Shown here piece by piece: positions 43,594 to 53,644 of a stretch of DNA of 64,000 nt. The notes under the pieces were generated by a model that was given only the letters and a program-made list of their open reading frames with translations, did no database searches and was not told the origin of the DNA. This DNA comes from an uncultured Lachnospiraceae bacterium (lineage in GTDB: Bacteria > Bacillota > Clostridia > Lachnospirales > Lachnospiraceae). The position numbers and the translations under genes are program-made. The stretch covers positions 1 to 64,000 of the forward strand of contig CACWJQ010000015.1 of NCBI GenBank assembly GCA_902761225.1. The letters are read 5' to 3'. Numbering within the stretch: position 1 is the first letter of the stretch; each line of letters starts with the position of its first letter.

Positions 43594-45249
43594 TCACGTC
43601 TGTGACAGTGCAGAGATTCCCTCAACCACCGCAGGAAGGAACTGCTGCTTTCTGGAGACTATTCCGTTCAGGAGCACATCAGGATCCGTCTCATGGATAT
43701 CTGTCTGAAATCCGTTCTTAAGGACTTCTCTTGCTCCCTCGCCTGCCCACACGATTCTTGAGGATTCGGAGGGGATAAGTGTGATCATCATAAAGGCCAT
43801 ATCCAGCTTTTCAGAATTCATGAAGCCCTTTATTGAGTCTCCCGCCTTGCTCTCCGCTACCTGTATCTCTTCCTTCATCATGGCATTGACCTGGGAGATA
43901 CCCACCGAATAGCCTTCTATGGTGAACTTCTTGAAATCTCTCTTAAGGAGTTCTTCACCGGTCTTGTGTTCAAAGTCACTTCCTGCCTTGAACATCTCCC
44001 GTGCAAATTCATCCTGCATTATGCCTGCGATATGGGCAAGCTCATTACCGCACTGTATATCCACATCGGTGCATGTGGGACTCTTATAGATCAGTGTGTC
44101 CGAAAGTATCGCCGCACACAGAAGACCTGCGATCTCAGGCTTGACCTCAACATGCGCTTCCTTGTACATCAGATAGACAATGGTGGATGCAGAGCCCAGC
44201 GGCTGATTCCTGAAAAATACAGGGGATACGGTCTCTACCGCGCTGAGTCTGTGATGGTCGATTATCTCAAGTATCGAAGCGGATTCTATTCCGGTAACCG
44301 CCTGATTCTTCTCATTATGATCCATCAGTATGACCTGCTTGCGCTTGGCACCAAGGAGATTCCTTCGTGAGATCATTCCCACATAATCACCCTTTTCATC
44401 AAGGACCGGGAAATATCTGTGGTGTGCCTGAGCCATTACAGGTCTTACATCATCCACATAATCCGTCATTCGGAATGTCACAAGGTCCTGGGACTTCATG
44501 AAGTACACAACAGGTATGGACTGGTCGATCATCTTGGAAACGGAAAAGGCATCATACTTCGTCTCTATGATCCTTACATTCATATCCATGGCAAGATTCC
44601 TTACTCCGTCAGAAGGTCTGCTTCCGGAGCAGGTGATTATGCAGGATGCACCGGCATCAAGGCATTCCTCCGCATCCCGGGTACCATCGGGTATGATCAC
44701 TATATCACCGGGCTCAACGCCTGCTGCCCCGGTCTGAGACACGATAACGCGCCCGCCCTCTACGGTGCCCTGCTCATCTCCGGCAAGAAGCGTTCCTTCA
44801 AGAGTCTCAACTATATTCGAATAGGGAGTATGGGCAAGAGCAAGGATCCCGTTATCATCCGTATCCATGTATGAATCAACGATATCTCCCAGAGTTATCA
44901 GCCCCTTTAGAGAAGATCCCTCAGTTATGCAGAGAGTTACGGTCTCGGCATCATGCATGACCTTCCAGGCGTTCTTAAGAGAAAGCAGAGGTGATGCACC
45001 CGGAAGTCTCTTGATATCCATATCCATTACCTGGATCCTGATATCCTTGACATAATCCGGGGCCTTTACTCCGAACCTGGACAGCACGAATTTGGTCTCG
45101 TCATTCAGATGACCGCATCTGACAGCTCTGTAATCTCCGCCTGTCAGTCTCCTCTTAAGATCTGCATATCCTATGGCGGAACAGACCGAATCCGTATCGG
45201 GATTCTTATGACCAATAACATATACCGGACGTGACTTATCGACCTGCAT
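43594..45249 (-). CDS. ppaC: Family II Mn-pyrophosphatase with CBS and DRTGG domains
   Basis: Splits pyrophosphate into phosphate, pulling biosynthetic reactions forward. The 551-residue protein is the long, regulated type. DHH domain: GHKNPDTDSVCSAI (residues 12-26), then after the insertion ILMDHNEKNQ, IDHHRLSAVETV and AGLLCAAILSDTL; C-terminal DHHA2 domain from about 420. The insert (about 70-290) holds two CBS halves with a DRTGG domain between them, which bind AMP/ADP (inhibition) or Ap4A (activation) in characterised members. The gene starts 36 bases after GH115 and is read in the same direction, so the two may form a transcript. Confidence 0.93.
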   Translation of the reverse strand: MQVDKSRPVYVIGHKNPDTDSVCSAIGYADLKRRLTGGDYRAVRCGHLNDETKFVLSRFGVKAPDYVKDIRIQVMDMDIKRLPGASPLLSLKNAWKVMHDAETVTLCITEGSSLKGLITLGDIVDSYMDTDDNGILALAHTPYSNIVETLEGTLLAGDEQGTVEGGRVIVSQTGAAGVEPGDIVIIPDGTRDAEECLDAGASCIITCSGSRPSDGVRNLAMDMNVRIIETKYDAFSVSKMIDQSIPVVYFMKSQDLVTFRMTDYVDDVRPVMAQAHHRYFPVLDEKGDYVGMISRRNLLGAKRKQVILMDHNEKNQAVTGIESASILEIIDHHRLSAVETVSPVFFRNQPLGSASTIVYLMYKEAHVEVKPEIAGLLCAAILSDTLIYKSPTCTDVDIQCGNELAHIAGIMQDEFAREMFKAGSDFEHKTGEELLKRDFKKFTIEGYSVGISQVNAMMKEEIQVAESKAGDSIKGFMNSEKLDMAFMMITLIPSESSRIVWAGEGAREVLKNGFQTDIHETDPDVLLNGIVSRKQQFLPAVVEGISALSQT

Positions 45250-45285
45250 ATCTCACACCTTTCCGCTTCAGTGCTTTATAAACCA

Positions 45286-48231
45286 TTACGCCATTATATA
45301 TTCGGGAACAGGGCCGAAATATGTCTTCGGAGCCTCACCCTTTGCCTGTCTTATCACAAGTCTGGTGAGCACACTTCCGGGATCACATCCGTAGATCGTG
45401 ATCACATTCTCACCCTTCCTTCCGTCAAATGTAAGAGACTGCTTTCTATCGTGATCAAGCACTGCCTTGCACCATTCTCCGCAGCTATTCTCACCTGCTC
45501 TGTAGGTATCCGATACCATCTTCAAAATTCTGACATCCCCGTCATTTACAGATACTCCGAAGGAGGCATATGTATCCCTGAGGATCGGACCGCCTGGTGC
45601 TGCATGGACTGTAAGTTCATACTTTCCCTCTTCAGGAATATATACCCTGTATGCTGCACTTGGCATGCCGGAAGGATCACCGCAGGCATCAGCAGGTACT
45701 GTTCTCATACCGCTGTGGAACTTCTCGTAAGAGGTGTACACCTTAAGATCACATTCCCTGCCACCTGTAAGCTTCTCAAAATCAGCAGCTTCAACAGCGC
45801 ACTCAAGAGGCATATCAGCTTCAGGATATCTTACGTCTCCCGGAAGGACCGGTACATAGAAGGATGCATTAAGTTCTTCATCCGTAAAATCTCTTGCGCA
45901 TACCCTGACAGATACTTTGGCAGGACCCGATGTGATCTTCACCGATCCGGTGATACCGGTTTTGCCCGCCGCCTCACATGCCTTGTGAAGAAGCTCTCTG
46001 TCTGCACTTACGGTTATATATGCAACGGAAGTATCAGGACCCTTATCAGAAAGACCGGCCTCATCAGCAGCTCCGGGGATCTTTCCTTCCTTTACGGAAA
46101 GTACGATCCATTCATCATCCGTCTCTGCATTCCATACAGCCTCATCCCTGCAGCAGTTTTCGATGGATATACGTCCCTCAGCTCCGGGGACAAGGAGATC
46201 CGGCATAAAGAGTTCTCTCTTTGTCCAGTCTCCTCCCATTGTGGAAATGGGAAGGCCTGCGACACTGACACTGACTCTCGCTTTATGATACGGATCCACA
46301 TAGGTTCTTGTGGGTATCCTGTGTTCTTCTTCGTTCCAGTAGATAAATCCGATATGCTCGGACATCATCATATTCTTCCATTTGCCGTTTCCGAGCCCGT
46401 TATATTCCCTGCACAGCTCATCATCAAGTGCAAGACACTGTCTGATACCCTCAGCATAATAGTTGGCAGAAGGACATCCTCTCTGTGCAAGAGTAATGTT
46501 AAGTCCGCTGTAGAGCTGCATGGTAAGCACGTTCATGGATGCCTTTGCAGGGAAGTACACAAGCTGAAAGAAAGCATCATAGAGATCCTTTCCCTTATAC
46601 CTCTCAATAGCAGCATCCGCAGATGCGATGATCCTGCCTGCCTTTGCCAGCATCTTCCTGCCTTCGTCATAATAAACCGGATTGAAGGTGAAGGGGCTTA
46701 TGGTCTCGGGTCTTCTCGCGGAATTAACCCTTGTATAATCCTCGAGGAGGTTCACGGCTTCCGCTACTGCCTGAGAGCCTTCCTTTCCGAACTGAGCCTC
46801 AGCCCATGCCGCGGTATATGAGCTGTAATCATTACTCCATTTATCATAATCATAAGCAAGATCCATGAAATAATTCAGAGGAAACTCAACAGGCTTAAGG
46901 TCGCCCACGTTAACTATCCACAGGTCCCTGACACCGCAGTCCCATGCCTGTCCCATCTGCTCTGCGATACGGGAAATATGGGTACTGTTGACCCATTCAT
47001 AGGAAACAGGACCACCGTGATAATCCAGATGATAGTACATTCCGAAGCCGCCCTTATGAGCACGGTCTTCCTTAGGAGGAAGAAGTCTCATATAACCGTG
47101 ATTGTCGTCGGCAAGAAGGATGATGGTACCGTCAAGTCCTTCCCAGCACCTTAATCCTTCGTTTTCCTCATCTCCGTAGTAGAACTTCTCTACTTCCTTA
47201 TATACGGCAAATACCTTATCGATCTCCGAAACCCTGTCACCGTATACTTCTTCAAGAAGACCGTTCTGGGTGGTGATAACATCCTTGAGGTAATTGATAT
47301 TATCGAGAGTGGTACACTCCCTTCCAAGCATCTCAGAGTCAGCCTCGCCTCTCATTCCAACAGTAACAACATTCTCAAAGGGAGCATTTCTCTTAAGTCC
47401 GTCTCTCCAGAAATTGATAAGTCCCTCTCTGTTTCTGTTGAAGTTCCAGTCATTACCGTATATGGAATCGGGGCCCTTTACATGGGAAAATTCCTCACCG
47501 TGCCTCATGCAGGGCTCGTGGTGGGATGTTCCCATAACAACGCCATACTCGTCGGCAAGCTTTGCATTTTCAATGCCGGGGCCTTCTTCCGAAAAGCATG
47601 ATGCCCACATGGCAGGCCAGAAATAGTTTCCGTGCATACGGAGCAGCAGTTCGAATACATGATCATACATCTTCGAATTGAATCCGCCGAAATTCTCCCT
47701 TGTCCAGTTACCGAAGGAAGGAAATTCATCATTGATGAAAAAGCCTCTGTAGCGGACCGAGGGCTCCCTGCTCACCATATTATCCTTATCAGTGACATGT
47801 ACGCATTCCTTGGATGCAGGGATGACATCAGCAAACCACACCCAGGGACTGACCTCAATAAGCTCGGAAAGATGGAAAAGTCCGTATATGGTACCTCTCT
47901 TGTCGCTTCCTGCGATAATGATGCAGGACACGCCCTTTATCTCAGCCACGGTAAAAAGATATACCTCTCTCTTTCCGCGGACAGCGGAGAGGTTGATGAT
48001 ACCCCTCTTCTCAAGATCGTCTATTATCCCAGACCTTCCGATACATCCGGCAAATATCATTCCCTCTGTAAATTCACTTCCGGAAAGTGCACCCTCATAT
48101 AAAGCGATATCATGTGCTTTGCCAAAGACCAGCTCGATATCGTCCCTGACCTTGCCGGCCACCCTGATGACTCCAGGCCAGTCATTCTTATCAAGGCAAA
48201 GAGTCGAATTACTGTTTATTGTAAAGTTCAT
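45286..48231 (-). CDS. GH115 alpha-glucuronidase, copy 1
   Basis: Removes (4-O-methyl)-glucuronic acid from xylan chains. The 981-residue protein has no signal peptide, so it works on imported oligosaccharides in the cytoplasm. Family marks: YRGFFINDEFPSFGNW (161-176), YFWPAMWASCF (203-213), MGTSHHEPCMR (233-243), NAPFENVVTVGMRGEAD, and a C-terminal beta-domain to the end. GGAG lies before the ATG. It is well separated in sequence from the second GH115 at 57115-60039, sharing the core motifs but not the flanks. Xylan-use genes are not adjacent; the next gene is a pyrophosphatase. Confidence 0.95.
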   Translation of the reverse strand: MNFTINSNSTLCLDKNDWPGVIRVAGKVRDDIELVFGKAHDIALYEGALSGSEFTEGMIFAGCIGRSGIIDDLEKRGIINLSAVRGKREVYLFTVAEIKGVSCIIIAGSDKRGTIYGLFHLSELIEVSPWVWFADVIPASKECVHVTDKDNMVSREPSVRYRGFFINDEFPSFGNWTRENFGGFNSKMYDHVFELLLRMHGNYFWPAMWASCFSEEGPGIENAKLADEYGVVMGTSHHEPCMRHGEEFSHVKGPDSIYGNDWNFNRNREGLINFWRDGLKRNAPFENVVTVGMRGEADSEMLGRECTTLDNINYLKDVITTQNGLLEEVYGDRVSEIDKVFAVYKEVEKFYYGDEENEGLRCWEGLDGTIILLADDNHGYMRLLPPKEDRAHKGGFGMYYHLDYHGGPVSYEWVNSTHISRIAEQMGQAWDCGVRDLWIVNVGDLKPVEFPLNYFMDLAYDYDKWSNDYSSYTAAWAEAQFGKEGSQAVAEAVNLLEDYTRVNSARRPETISPFTFNPVYYDEGRKMLAKAGRIIASADAAIERYKGKDLYDAFFQLVYFPAKASMNVLTMQLYSGLNITLAQRGCPSANYYAEGIRQCLALDDELCREYNGLGNGKWKNMMMSEHIGFIYWNEEEHRIPTRTYVDPYHKARVSVSVAGLPISTMGGDWTKRELFMPDLLVPGAEGRISIENCCRDEAVWNAETDDEWIVLSVKEGKIPGAADEAGLSDKGPDTSVAYITVSADRELLHKACEAAGKTGITGSVKITSGPAKVSVRVCARDFTDEELNASFYVPVLPGDVRYPEADMPLECAVEAADFEKLTGGRECDLKVYTSYEKFHSGMRTVPADACGDPSGMPSAAYRVYIPEEGKYELTVHAAPGGPILRDTYASFGVSVNDGDVRILKMVSDTYRAGENSCGEWCKAVLDHDRKQSLTFDGRKGENVITIYGCDPGSVLTRLVIRQAKGEAPKTYFGPVPEYIMA

Positions 48232-48351
48232 TTTTCACTCCGTTTCATCCCGGTGCTTCCGATAACAGATCACATCCATGGATAAATATATATTTACAGG
48301 TTCATAACACTAAAATTTTACCATAATCAGGGTACAGTGAACACAAAATTA

Positions 48352-48391
48352 AAATAACCCCAAATACACTCGGGCATTTAGGGTTATTTGA
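48352..48391 (-). terminator. Terminator after nadE
   Basis: Minus strand: AAATAACCCTAAAT pairs with ATTTGGGGTTATTT (one mismatch, 10-base loop), followed by T-rich bases. It closes the NAD operon before the GH115 gene. Confidence 0.85.
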
Positions 48392-48428
48392 AATCTGTAT
48401 GAAATTATGGCAGAGCGCGTATGACTGT

Positions 48429-49175
48429 TCAGCGTTCCGACGGTTCAAAATGTGGCATGAGCTCAAGCTTGTGAAGGTTCATCCTGTGCATACGGTCGAT
48501 CTTATTCCTGATCTCCTCATCCTCACAGATGCCGGTAGCGATGTATCTGTCCAGAGTCTTATAAGTAAATCCGATCTTGTCCTCATCACTCATACCGCTG
48601 AGTCCATCGGAGGGCTTCTTATGTACGAGGCTTTCCGGAAGCCCGAGGAAGTCTCCTATCTGAAGGACCTCCTCTACGGTAAATGCAGCAAGTATGGACA
48701 TATCCCCGGCACTGTCACCGAACTTGGTGCTGTATCCTATATAATCCTCGGATTTATTGCAGGTATTGATAACTCTTCCTCCGTTTTCAAGTCCCTGTGC
48801 AACGGCATAGAGAGTGGTCATCCTGACTCTTGGAGGTATGTTGATCTGAGTGTCTCTTGAAACAAAAGCCCCTGCTTCGGTCAGAGCCTCCTTGAGCGCG
48901 GTTGTGGCACCGTTTATGTTCACTGTAAAATTCGGGATCTGCAGATGCTCCACAAGAGTTCTGGAATCATTGATATCCGGCTGAACTCCGTCCGGCATCA
49001 TTACACCCACAACCCTCTCCCTTCCGAGGGCTCTCACAAGAAGCGCAGCGGTAACGCTGGAATCCTTGCCTCCGGAGATCCCGACCACCGCACTGCATTT
49101 CGGTCCGTTCTTCTCAAAATACTCTCTGATCCATTCGGTTATCTCATTAACTGTTTTCTCTACGTCCTTAAGCAT
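48429..49175 (-). CDS. nadE: NAD synthetase (ammonia-type)
   Basis: NadE amidates nicotinate adenine dinucleotide to NAD with ATP. The 248-residue protein is the short form without glutaminase. Marks: the PP-loop SGGKDSS near residue 35, TCNKSEDYIGYSTKFGDSAGD near 147, and KKPSDGLSGMSDED near 190, both contacting substrate. ATG 49175 has AAAGGA before it; an ATG 9 codons upstream is less likely. Last gene of the NAD-salvage operon. Confidence 0.96.
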   Translation of the reverse strand: MLKDVEKTVNEITEWIREYFEKNGPKCSAVVGISGGKDSSVTAALLVRALGRERVVGVMMPDGVQPDINDSRTLVEHLQIPNFTVNINGATTALKEALTEAGAFVSRDTQINIPPRVRMTTLYAVAQGLENGGRVINTCNKSEDYIGYSTKFGDSAGDMSILAAFTVEEVLQIGDFLGLPESLVHKKPSDGLSGMSDEDKIGFTYKTLDRYIATGICEDEEIRNKIDRMHRMNLHKLELMPHFEPSER

Positions 49176-49233
49176 ATGAATTCCTTTCCCCGGTAGGCTC
49201 ATCCGATAATAACGTTATCTTTTCATCCTGTCG

Positions 49234-50436
49234 TCACTGCTCGTGTTCCATACGCCACCTGATACAACGCTTCAGATAGTGGACGTAATCCGGATTCTTG
49301 CACATTCCCTTTCCCTCTGTATCGGAGATCTTCGCAACATCCTGTCCGTTGCATTCAGTGGTCTTCATGACGATATTGAGAGCGGGAACTTCCGTATCAT
49401 TGGCGACATAAGTACCGATACCGAAAGCAACCTTGGCCCTTCCTTCAAAATATGCATTGATGTTATGAGCCTTCTCAAAATCAAGTGAGTCAGAGAAAAG
49501 AAGTGTCTTGGTCCTCGGATCGATACCGAGATCCTCATAGTGCTTTATCATCTTATCTCCCCACTCTAGCGGATCGCCGCTGTCCTGTCTTACTCCGGAG
49601 AAAAGTGTAGCATAGGTAAGCTGGAAGTCTCTTAAGAAGCAGTCAGTGGTAATGGCATCGGTAAGTGCGGTTCCGTTCAATACTCCGTACTCCTTGACCC
49701 ATGCATCAAGTGCATACCAGTTGGAATATGCGGGATTGTGCTTGTGATTGCCCTGTCCCACACACATGATCCACTCATGTGCCATGGTTCCCACAGGCTT
49801 TAATCCGAACTTCTTAGCCAGGTATACATTGGAGGTTCCCACGAAGAATGATCCGTCAAGTTTAGCCTTGGCAAGTTCCGAAACAGCCAGTTCCTGTGCC
49901 TCTGCGGAAAGTCTTCTTCTGATACCGAACTCCGAGAATGCTCCTATCTTCCAGGTACCGTCTTCAAGCTTTTTGATCTTATCGGTAAGACGCTCTTTGA
50001 AGCTCTCCAGAAGCTTTTCATAGTCAAATCCCATGCGGAAATAGACACCGTTTACGATGGCAAGGGTAGGGATCTCATACATGGAAGTATTGAGCCATGT
50101 TCCCTTTGTTTCGATGGTAAGACCGCAGTCTGCATCCGTACCGATCTCGAAATCCTCGAATCTGGGATGCCAGAGCCTTAAGAAATCCACATAGGATCTC
50201 TGGAACCAGGTGATGTTACCGAGATATTCCAGCTCTTCTTCCGTGAATTTCAGTTCACAGTAAAGAGCAATCTGACGCTTTATCTCTTCTACCATCTCTG
50301 CCGTAAAGTGCACGTCCTCATTCCTGCACTTGAACGTCCATGTAGTGGTATAGCTGGGAAACTGGTGATAGATGGCCTGTCCCATTGAAAACTTGTAGAG
50401 ATCGGTTTCAAGTAAGCTGTTGATGATCTGTTCCAT
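49234..50436 (-). CDS. pncB: Nicotinate phosphoribosyltransferase
   Basis: PncB joins nicotinate and PRPP to nicotinate mononucleotide. The 400-residue protein starts with SLLETDLYKFSMGQAIYHQFP, has the active-site region EFGIRRRLS, the signature FVGTSNVYLAKKFGLKPVGTMAHEW and the PRPP/phosphate-binding LFSGVRQDSGDP. Normal length. A GGAG site precedes the ATG. Confidence 0.97.
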   Translation of the reverse strand: MEQIINSLLETDLYKFSMGQAIYHQFPSYTTTWTFKCRNEDVHFTAEMVEEIKRQIALYCELKFTEEELEYLGNITWFQRSYVDFLRLWHPRFEDFEIGTDADCGLTIETKGTWLNTSMYEIPTLAIVNGVYFRMGFDYEKLLESFKERLTDKIKKLEDGTWKIGAFSEFGIRRRLSAEAQELAVSELAKAKLDGSFFVGTSNVYLAKKFGLKPVGTMAHEWIMCVGQGNHKHNPAYSNWYALDAWVKEYGVLNGTALTDAITTDCFLRDFQLTYATLFSGVRQDSGDPLEWGDKMIKHYEDLGIDPRTKTLLFSDSLDFEKAHNINAYFEGRAKVAFGIGTYVANDTEVPALNIVMKTTECNGQDVAKISDTEGKGMCKNPDYVHYLKRCIRWRMEHEQ

Positions 50437-50472
50437 AATGAACTCCTTTCAGGTTCTTATATTATATGGCAT

Positions 50473-51120
50473 TTAGTGTTCTGTATCATATAGTCCGTGT
50501 TCACGGATGTATTCATATGTTCCGGCAGGCAGCAGACTTTTATATTTCTCAGGATCCTCACGTATCATTGTTGAGGAGATATTCCTTCCTCTGTACCGGG
50601 ATATGTATATCCGGGCATTTTCTCTTTCTTCGAGATCCTTTTTTCTTAGAAGTATCTCATCCATATCATCATCCCCTCTCGGGATCACCGCAAGAGTAAC
50701 CGATGACAATATCTCCCTGTATCTGTACCATTTATCTATCTCGAAAAGAAGATCGCTTCCGCACATAAACCAGATCTTCAGATGTCCATAATCGGTATTA
50801 TCCGGCACACCGTTTTCCCGGAAATATCTGATGGTCTCTACAGAATAGCTGGGAGTATCCTTGTCGGTCTCAACAGTTGAGATCTCCCAGGGTATGTTAA
50901 GCCCCTGCAATCCTGCCCTTGTCATCCCGATGCGGTCAGCGGCAGGGCTTACCTTCCTTCCCACATTCTCCTTAAAATACGGATGACCTGTGGGTATGAT
51001 GTATATCCTGTCGGGCCCGATCTCCTCATTAAGATTCTTCAGGAGTTCGTAATGCCCCATATGAAACGGGTCAAATGTTCCTCCAAAGAGTGCTATGTTG
51101 TAGATCCTGTTTATCTCCAA
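50473..51120 (-). CDS. nadD: Nicotinate-nucleotide adenylyltransferase
   Basis: NadD adds AMP from ATP to nicotinate mononucleotide. The 215-residue protein has the nucleotidylyltransferase motif ALFGGTFDPFHMGHYEL (H-x-G-H) at residues 8-24, IPTGHPYFKENV, WFMCGSDLLFEI, and ISSTMIREDPEKY near 180 (the ISxTxxR signature). It overlaps the pncA stop by 10 bases. Confidence 0.95.
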   Translation of the reverse strand: MEINRIYNIALFGGTFDPFHMGHYELLKNLNEEIGPDRIYIIPTGHPYFKENVGRKVSPAADRIGMTRAGLQGLNIPWEISTVETDKDTPSYSVETIRYFRENGVPDNTDYGHLKIWFMCGSDLLFEIDKWYRYREILSSVTLAVIPRGDDDMDEILLRKKDLEERENARIYISRYRGRNISSTMIREDPEKYKSLLPAGTYEYIREHGLYDTEH

Positions 51121-51668
51121 GGCTCCTCACCCTTTCCGGTAACGTGTATCTGGCAGCTTTCCATTGCCTTTATCGCGGTATCATGGCTTTCCGGTGTTAC
51201 CCCGGCGCTGCAGGAAGCATCCACATATATGGGGATGTCCGGACAAAATGCCTTGACAAGAAGTGCGTTACTTATGACACATATGTCAGTACAAAGTCCG
51301 AAAAGTTCGACACTGTCATAATCCACTTCTGCCAGTTTTTCGGAAACAAGCTTTCCAAGATCCCTGCTTCCAAAGGTTTCCTTGTCGAGGATGATGGCAC
51401 CATCTGCCAGTTCTGCAAGTGCCGGGGTGATCTGCCACCCGTCACTTCCCTTGATGCAATGGGGGACGGGAAGATTCCTGCCCTCTTCAGTGTTCATATA
51501 ATTCTCACCGTGGGTATCCCTGGTAAAGATCACGGTATCTCCCGCTTCCTTTGCTGCCTTTATCTTATCTGCGCAGCGGTCAACGATCTTAACTGCTTCG
51601 GCAGAACCGAGAGCTCCGTCGATGAAATCCTTCTGCATATCAACTACTACGATAATTTTCTTAGCCAT
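51111..51668 (-). CDS. pncA: Nicotinamidase
   Basis: PncA converts nicotinamide to nicotinate and ammonia. The 185-residue isochorismatase-fold protein has the catalytic Asp in VVDMQKDFIDGAL (Asp9), Lys in LDKETFGS and Cys in LFGLCTDICV, plus cis-peptide-region residues. ATG 51668 is placed 7-12 bases after GGAGGGA, 25 bases after the membrane gene. Confidence 0.92.
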   Translation of the reverse strand: MAKKIIVVVDMQKDFIDGALGSAEAVKIVDRCADKIKAAKEAGDTVIFTRDTHGENYMNTEEGRNLPVPHCIKGSDGWQITPALAELADGAIILDKETFGSRDLGKLVSEKLAEVDYDSVELFGLCTDICVISNALLVKAFCPDIPIYVDASCSAGVTPESHDTAIKAMESCQIHVTGKGEEPWR

Positions 51669-51693
51669 AAGCTGTCCCTCCGAATCATTCTTC

Positions 51694-52698
51694 CTATCCA
51701 AGGATCTGCATAAAGTTTATCTTATTTACTATGCACCAGAGTTCAATGGTATTGCACAGATTCTGATAATCCGCATAAGTCCGCTTGTTCTCATGTTCAT
51801 TCTTACCGAAGTTGTATTTAAATCTCTCATTGCCCTTGGTGATGACGATCATATCTCTGGTGAGTATGTCATAGCTTGCAGGAACCATTAAAATATTGAG
51901 AATGCTGCCTGCACTTAACGTCTTATCTCCAATGGCAAGGGAATACTCATCCACATATATTCTGTTCGGAAGAGTCAATATCTTCCTGTATGCAATAATA
52001 GATGGTATGGCTTCGGTAAAAAGAAGCACCACTCCGCCAATGCCCGCAAATATATATGCTGTGAAGAAGCCTGCAGAGTCTTCATGAGTTGCCAGATAGT
52101 AACCTGTCATACCGAGGAAGATCACAAACACAAGGACGGTGAGCCCGCATCTTACCATCATCCTGTTTTTATTTGCCTTGATTATCCTGTCATTTGGAAT
52201 GATGAATTCATGTCCTGTCTTAAAGTATTCGGCAGTCGCATCCATATCGTGTGACTTGGTGAATCTGGTCTGCCCGAGATAGGTAACAAGCTCGGCGAAT
52301 TTATTCTTGGACAGATTATTGGCATTGATCTTCAGGGGCTTTCCCGATGCCTGTGTAATACTTATCTCACGTGATGTACCGTAATAGATACCGTTCATGT
52401 AATGTCTTGTGACATTGGAACCTGCAAAAGCCGAAAACGGATACTTAGTTACTTTCTTACCCTTAACAAGTTCGAAGCCGTCTTCGAATATCTGAAGATA
52501 ATATTCCCTGACAAATATGAGACACAGTGCCGCAAGGACAAGAGCAACGGAAATGGCTATCACCAGACACAGTGCCGCATTGTTACTAATACCGATAATA
52601 CCGTTTGCAAGAGCCAGTCCACCGATAAAACCTGCAAGTAATGCCACTATGGATGTAATAAGCTTATTGCTCGATACCCTGAATTTTCTGTCGTTCAT
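51694..52698 (-). CDS. Membrane protein of unknown role in the NAD operon
   Basis: A 334-residue protein with four membrane helices in two pairs (about 13-35 and 43-64; 184-205 and 215-236). Soluble segments between and after them look like PH-type beta domains: the first holds KKVTKYPFSAFAGSNVTRHYM, the second DEYSLAIGDKTLSAGSILNILMVP. It resembles no known vitamin transporter (PnuC, NiaX, NiaP) that I recognise. It overlaps nrtR by 4 bases (ATGA) and stands 25 bases before pncA, so it is expressed with the NAD-salvage enzymes. A part in precursor sensing or uptake is possible but unproven. Confidence 0.75.
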   Translation of the reverse strand: MNDRKFRVSSNKLITSIVALLAGFIGGLALANGIIGISNNAALCLVIAISVALVLAALCLIFVREYYLQIFEDGFELVKGKKVTKYPFSAFAGSNVTRHYMNGIYYGTSREISITQASGKPLKINANNLSKNKFAELVTYLGQTRFTKSHDMDATAEYFKTGHEFIIPNDRIIKANKNRMMVRCGLTVLVFVIFLGMTGYYLATHEDSAGFFTAYIFAGIGGVVLLFTEAIPSIIAYRKILTLPNRIYVDEYSLAIGDKTLSAGSILNILMVPASYDILTRDMIVITKGNERFKYNFGKNEHENKRTYADYQNLCNTIELWCIVNKINFMQILG

Positions 52699-53546
52699 GA
52701 TCCTGATCCCCCTTTTTTGAGTACGTATTCCTTGCTTGTTCTTCCACCTTTGATGACCGATCTTCTCTCGGTACCGGTCTCGGTGATCTTATCACTCACC
52801 ATGTCGCGGAAGCTTTTTTTGTATAAAGGTCTGCCAAGAACAGCCTCATATGCTGACTGGAGTTCAGGAAGGGTGAATTTACTGTCAACAAGGCAGAATG
52901 CCTGATCGTTATAAAGTATCTGCTCTCTCAGCTTCTTCATCGCTTCGATCAGGATCTCCACATGGTCGAAAGCAAGTGCTTCTTCGCTTTTCAGGGAGGG
53001 AATATAGTTCTCATATGTTACCGCTCCGTTGGAGAAGGCTTCCTTCTTCAGTGAATATTTAATAAGCACATCCTTCTCATCATTGGATAATTCGATGGAA
53101 GTATCAGTGAAGTTCAGATCAAACCACGCTGCATCCTCGGCGTCATCGCAACCCTTCACTTCATCAAGCTTCGGAACCAGTGCCAGATATGCGATACTTA
53201 TTACCCAGGTCCTCGGATCTCTTCCCGGCTTTGTAAAGGTATAAACCTGGTCGAGGTAGATTCCTTTTAATCCTGTCTCTTCTTCAAGTTCTCTCGCGGC
53301 CGCCCGGTATGCAGTCTCATTCTCTTCGATAAAGCCGCCGGGCAGTGCCCAGCAATCGATAAACGGATGATTTCCCCTTTTGATAAGCAGGATCTTCAGT
53401 CCGGAATGATCTTCATTCATACCAAGGATAAGTATGTCAGTCGTGACCGAAGGTCTCTTGTAATCCCCCGGGTTATATGCCTTGAGAAACTGCTTTTCTG
53501 TAAGGCCGTCTTTATTTTTCCTGTTGGCTCTGCTGTTCGTCTTCAT
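52695..53546 (-). CDS. nrtR: NrtR-type Nudix regulator of NAD salvage
   Basis: A 283-residue protein. A complete Nudix box, GGFIEENETAYRAAARELEE and so on to TGL (residues 71-93), lies in a Nudix domain (about 30-170); the C-terminal region (about 220-280) reads FTLPELQSAYEAVLG, then SFRDMVSDKI and VIKGGRTSKEYVL, the winged helix of NrtR regulators, which bind DNA and are released by ADP-ribose. In several NrtRs the box is degenerate; here it looks catalytic, so it may also hydrolyse ADP-ribose. First gene of the operon nrtR-membrane-pncA-nadD-pncB-nadE. I chose ATG 53546 with GAGAGGG upstream; a GTG one codon before is possible. Confidence 0.88.
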   Translation of the reverse strand: MKTNSRANRKNKDGLTEKQFLKAYNPGDYKRPSVTTDILILGMNEDHSGLKILLIKRGNHPFIDCWALPGGFIEENETAYRAAARELEEETGLKGIYLDQVYTFTKPGRDPRTWVISIAYLALVPKLDEVKGCDDAEDAAWFDLNFTDTSIELSNDEKDVLIKYSLKKEAFSNGAVTYENYIPSLKSEEALAFDHVEILIEAMKKLREQILYNDQAFCLVDSKFTLPELQSAYEAVLGRPLYKKSFRDMVSDKITETGTERRSVIKGGRTSKEYVLKKGGSGS

Positions 53547-53644
53547 CACCCTCTCTTGTCTGTACGCAATCTGTAAAACATACACCGATCAGTTTGCTGT
53601 TTTCATCATATGGGATACTGTCCCATTACCGGACTCACCGGCGT

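Noticed and set aside
46092..46301. Small frames inside GH115 as possible leader peptides
   Set aside because: Frames of this length without ribosome sites are expected by chance in long genes.
45271..46821. 516-codon open frame on the plus strand across GH115
   Set aside because: It lies wholly opposite the strong GH115 coding frame, has no ribosome site and its translation looks like low-quality antisense (many Cys, Arg, Ser, His).
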